This document shows positions 62,310-64,000 of a DNA stretch of 64,000 nt, piece after piece (position 1 is the stretch's first letter; each line of letters opens with the position of its first letter). The stretch lies in NCBI RefSeq assembly GCF_021130785.1, contig NC_060212.1, forward strand, positions 150,316,501 through 150,380,500. Reading direction: 5' to 3'. This DNA comes from Homalodisca vitripennis. Taxonomy: Eukaryota > Arthropoda > Insecta > Hemiptera > Cicadellidae. Below the pieces are notes generated by a model. That model had not been told where the DNA came from, ran no database searches, and was given only the letters and a program-made list of their open reading frames with translations. Both the position numbers and the translations under genes were made by a program.

Positions 62310-62965
62310 CAGGCATTTTTTGTAAGCCCGATAGCGGGCGAACCGTTGGAGCTAGCTCGGATCTGACGGAAAATTCATGGTCAGGAATGAAGTGAACTAC
62401 AAAAAAGGTCTAATGACTTTTTTGCTCTATCTTCCATGGTTAAGCGACAAAACGCTCGAACATTTGAAATTCCAGAGATTTTTTCGATAAAAATAATGTT
62501 TCAAGCCCGATAGCGGCCGAACCGTTGGGTCGTAGCTCAAATCTGATTGACCCAACAAATTAGCAAATTGCGCGATCTACAGAAAAGGTCCAGTAATCTT
62601 TTGCCCTATCTCGATTGGTTTGGCCGAAAAAAACGTGATTATGTACAATTTTGTTGTAACTTTTACGCGAAACTTTTGTTTTTTGGGGTCGATAGCGGCG
62701 AAACCATTGGTCGGAGGTCAAAATAAGACTAACGTTTTATTTAGGAAATAAGATGACCTACAAAAAAGGTCCAGTGACTTTTTTACTATATTTCCCTTAG
62801 TTTGACCGCAAAACGCGATTAAGTGAAAATATTGGACATTTTCGCCTAAAAATTTACATTCCGGGCTTGATAGCGGCTAAACGGTTGGTCGTAAAACTCA
62901 AAACAAATTTTAAACGGGATTTAGGAAATCACGTGATCTACAGAAAAGGTTCAGTGACTTCGGGA
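62310..62965 (+). repeat. ~180-bp tandem units, four copies
   Basis: The marker GATAGCGG with a following CGAACCGTTGG or its variants recurs at about 62326, 62505, 62687 and 62864. Each unit also has CTACA-AAAAGGTC-AGTGACTT. A fifth diverged unit lies at about 63540-63690, after the C-rich array. Confidence 0.8.
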
Positions 62966-62984
62966 GTTGGCTGAGCGTTAGCTA

Positions 62985-63470
62985 AGCGTCAATAGTAGAT
63001 AGGGACAGAGGAATATTTATTATGTTCACAGACACAATACCCTCTAAAAAAGGCCCAAGTGTGTCATTAACCCCCGGTAATATTAACCCCCCCCCCCGGG
63101 GATTTCCTGGTATGACCTGATAACCTCCTGTACATCCAACCCCCTGATGTGTTAACCCCCCTGGTAACATTAAACCCCCCCAGGGAATTTCCTGCCATGA
63201 CCTCATGTCCGAATTTTACCAGTCACCAAATCTCTTAACCCCCCCCCCCCTGGGAAAGATCCTGGTATGACCAGATAACCCCCTGGAGACTTATCCCCCG
63301 GTAACGTTAACCCCCCCTGGGAATTTGTTCATATGACCAGACAATATCCTGACGAAATTAAACCCCCTCTTGTCTTAACCTCCTTAACATTAATCACCCA
63401 CCCAGGGAATTTCTCGCCTTGACTAGATAGTCTCCTGGTGATATTTAAACCCCCCTGTTCGACTTAAAAT
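62985..63470 (+). repeat. Degenerate C-rich array (about 85-110-bp units)
   Basis: Repeated GGTAA-ATTAA-CCCCCC, then GGGAATTTCCTG-like and ATGACC-GATAA-like pieces near 63070, 63155, 63240, 63300 and 63400. It interrupts the ~180-bp units. The minus-strand 74-codon frame here (Gly/Pro-rich) is an artefact. Confidence 0.75.
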
Positions 63471-63798
63471 ACTGCCTTGAGGTCGGTTTTTATTATGTTT
63501 ATACTAAACAATTTCAAGATAGCTGACCCGTGCAGGCAGACTTTTCTCCCGAGCTCATTTCTGGCTAAATCATAGGTCGTAGATCAGATCTGAGGGCACA
63601 ATCGAAAGACAAAATTAAAATTTCCAACAAGAAAGGTCCAGTCACTTTTTGTCGTTATCTCTAACGGTTTAACCGCAAAATGCCCTCAAAGTCAAAAGTT
63701 TTTACGAATCCGGAAAAAAATCTATGAAAAAAGGTCAATTATTTAAATCCCTTGTCATTTTACTTAATGTCCGGACTTAACCAGTCACCGAATTCCGC

Positions 63799-63920
63799 TT
63801 ATCCCCGAATTTGCAAGCGTTTTACTTTGGGGGCACCAAATCAATCTTATCCCCGAATTTAAGGCACTTACTTTGGGGGCCTGGGGGGCGTAGCCCCAGC
63901 GAGCCGAAGGCGAGTATGAC
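63799..63920. repeat. Direct repeat and GGGGGCGTAGCCCC hairpin
   Basis: TTATCCCCGAATTT ... TTACTTTGGGGGC occurs twice in tandem (63799 and 63849), followed by GGGGGGCGTAGCCCC, which can fold back on itself. Confidence 0.7.
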
Positions 63921-64000
63921 TATATAAATCATCCTGCATCCCATATTATTCATCCTGCACATATACTAGCAGTTACCCGAGGCTTCTCACGCGATGAGAA

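Larger units (their letters stand above)
62091..64000 (-). repeat. Composite repeat element, running off the window
   Basis: Begins with TATATATACAACCGCATGTG and four TGAC units (62116-62145), then GAGACTTGAAATTTGGTACA. It reaches ATACTAGCAGTTACCCGAGG near the right edge. Repeats bounded by a TGACTGAC-type run on one side and CTAGC-GTTACCCG-GGCTTC on the other are widespread in arthropods, so I read this as one element in minus orientation; this is from general knowledge. Its interior holds a ~180-bp tandem array and a C-rich array. No protein frame. Confidence 0.55.

Noticed and set aside
62982..63206. Gly/Pro-rich 74-codon frame
   Set aside because: It lies wholly in the C-rich tandem array and follows its period.

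Overview
The window is AT-rich eukaryotic DNA, almost certainly from an insect or other arthropod. It has no bacterial gene density, no operons and no recognisable multi-exon host gene. It holds a Ty3/Gypsy LTR retrotransposon with a tRNA-Lys primer site, several non-LTR retrotransposons (LINEs), a Tc1/mariner-type DNA transposon, many tandem repeats and very long (TG)n tracts. A hemipteran source is a reasonable guess, from the mix of elements and an AAA-ATPase-like ORF of a kind found scattered in insects and bacteria, but the sequence does not settle the species.

Layout. 1-5.4 kb: intergenic DNA with an internally deleted Tc1/mariner-type transposon (1123-1964) carrying 284-bp inverted repeats. 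5.4-6.1 kb: 3' end of a LINE. 6.2-7.07 kb (minus): the one non-transposon protein ORF I recognise, an AAA-ATPase-like (PF09820-type) domain, probably one exon of a larger or decaying gene. 7-11.3 kb: intergenic. 11.48-12.39 kb: a satellite whose unit shortens from ~132 to ~103 bp. 13.2-17.9 kb: a ~2.3-kb segment present twice in tandem; each copy has a tRNA-like sequence, TA microsatellites and a block of ~181-bp satellite. 19.4-20.9 kb: a ~160-bp satellite. 28.0-28.9 kb: a ~57-bp satellite rich in ACGTT. 29.46-32.41 kb: a 5'-truncated LINE between (TG)n tracts. 38.2-38.5 kb: a MITE.

40.78-51.30 kb (minus): a complete Gypsy element with 1.9-kb LTRs, 4-bp target duplication, primer site, gag, protease, RT, RNase H and integrase. 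A 5'-truncated LINE is inserted between protease and RT. 54.93-59.76 kb (minus): a near full-length LINE with a PHD-finger ORF1 and an open 1014-codon endonuclease/RT ORF, flanked on both sides by (TG)n. 59.76-60.59 kb: a 728-bp (TG)n tract followed by a 100-bp C-rich tract. 62.1-64.0 kb: a repeat element with ~180-bp tandem units and an internal C-rich array, running off the end.

Transposon reading frames are often broken by single-base indels. The two Gypsy LTRs also differ mainly by homopolymer indels, so part of this 'decay' is probably long-read assembly error. I see no operon, CRISPR array or defence system. The best candidates for something new are the AAA-ATPase-like ORF with an altered Walker B motif, the repeated placement of LINEs inside (TG)n arrays, and the tRNA-like/satellite composite duplication.
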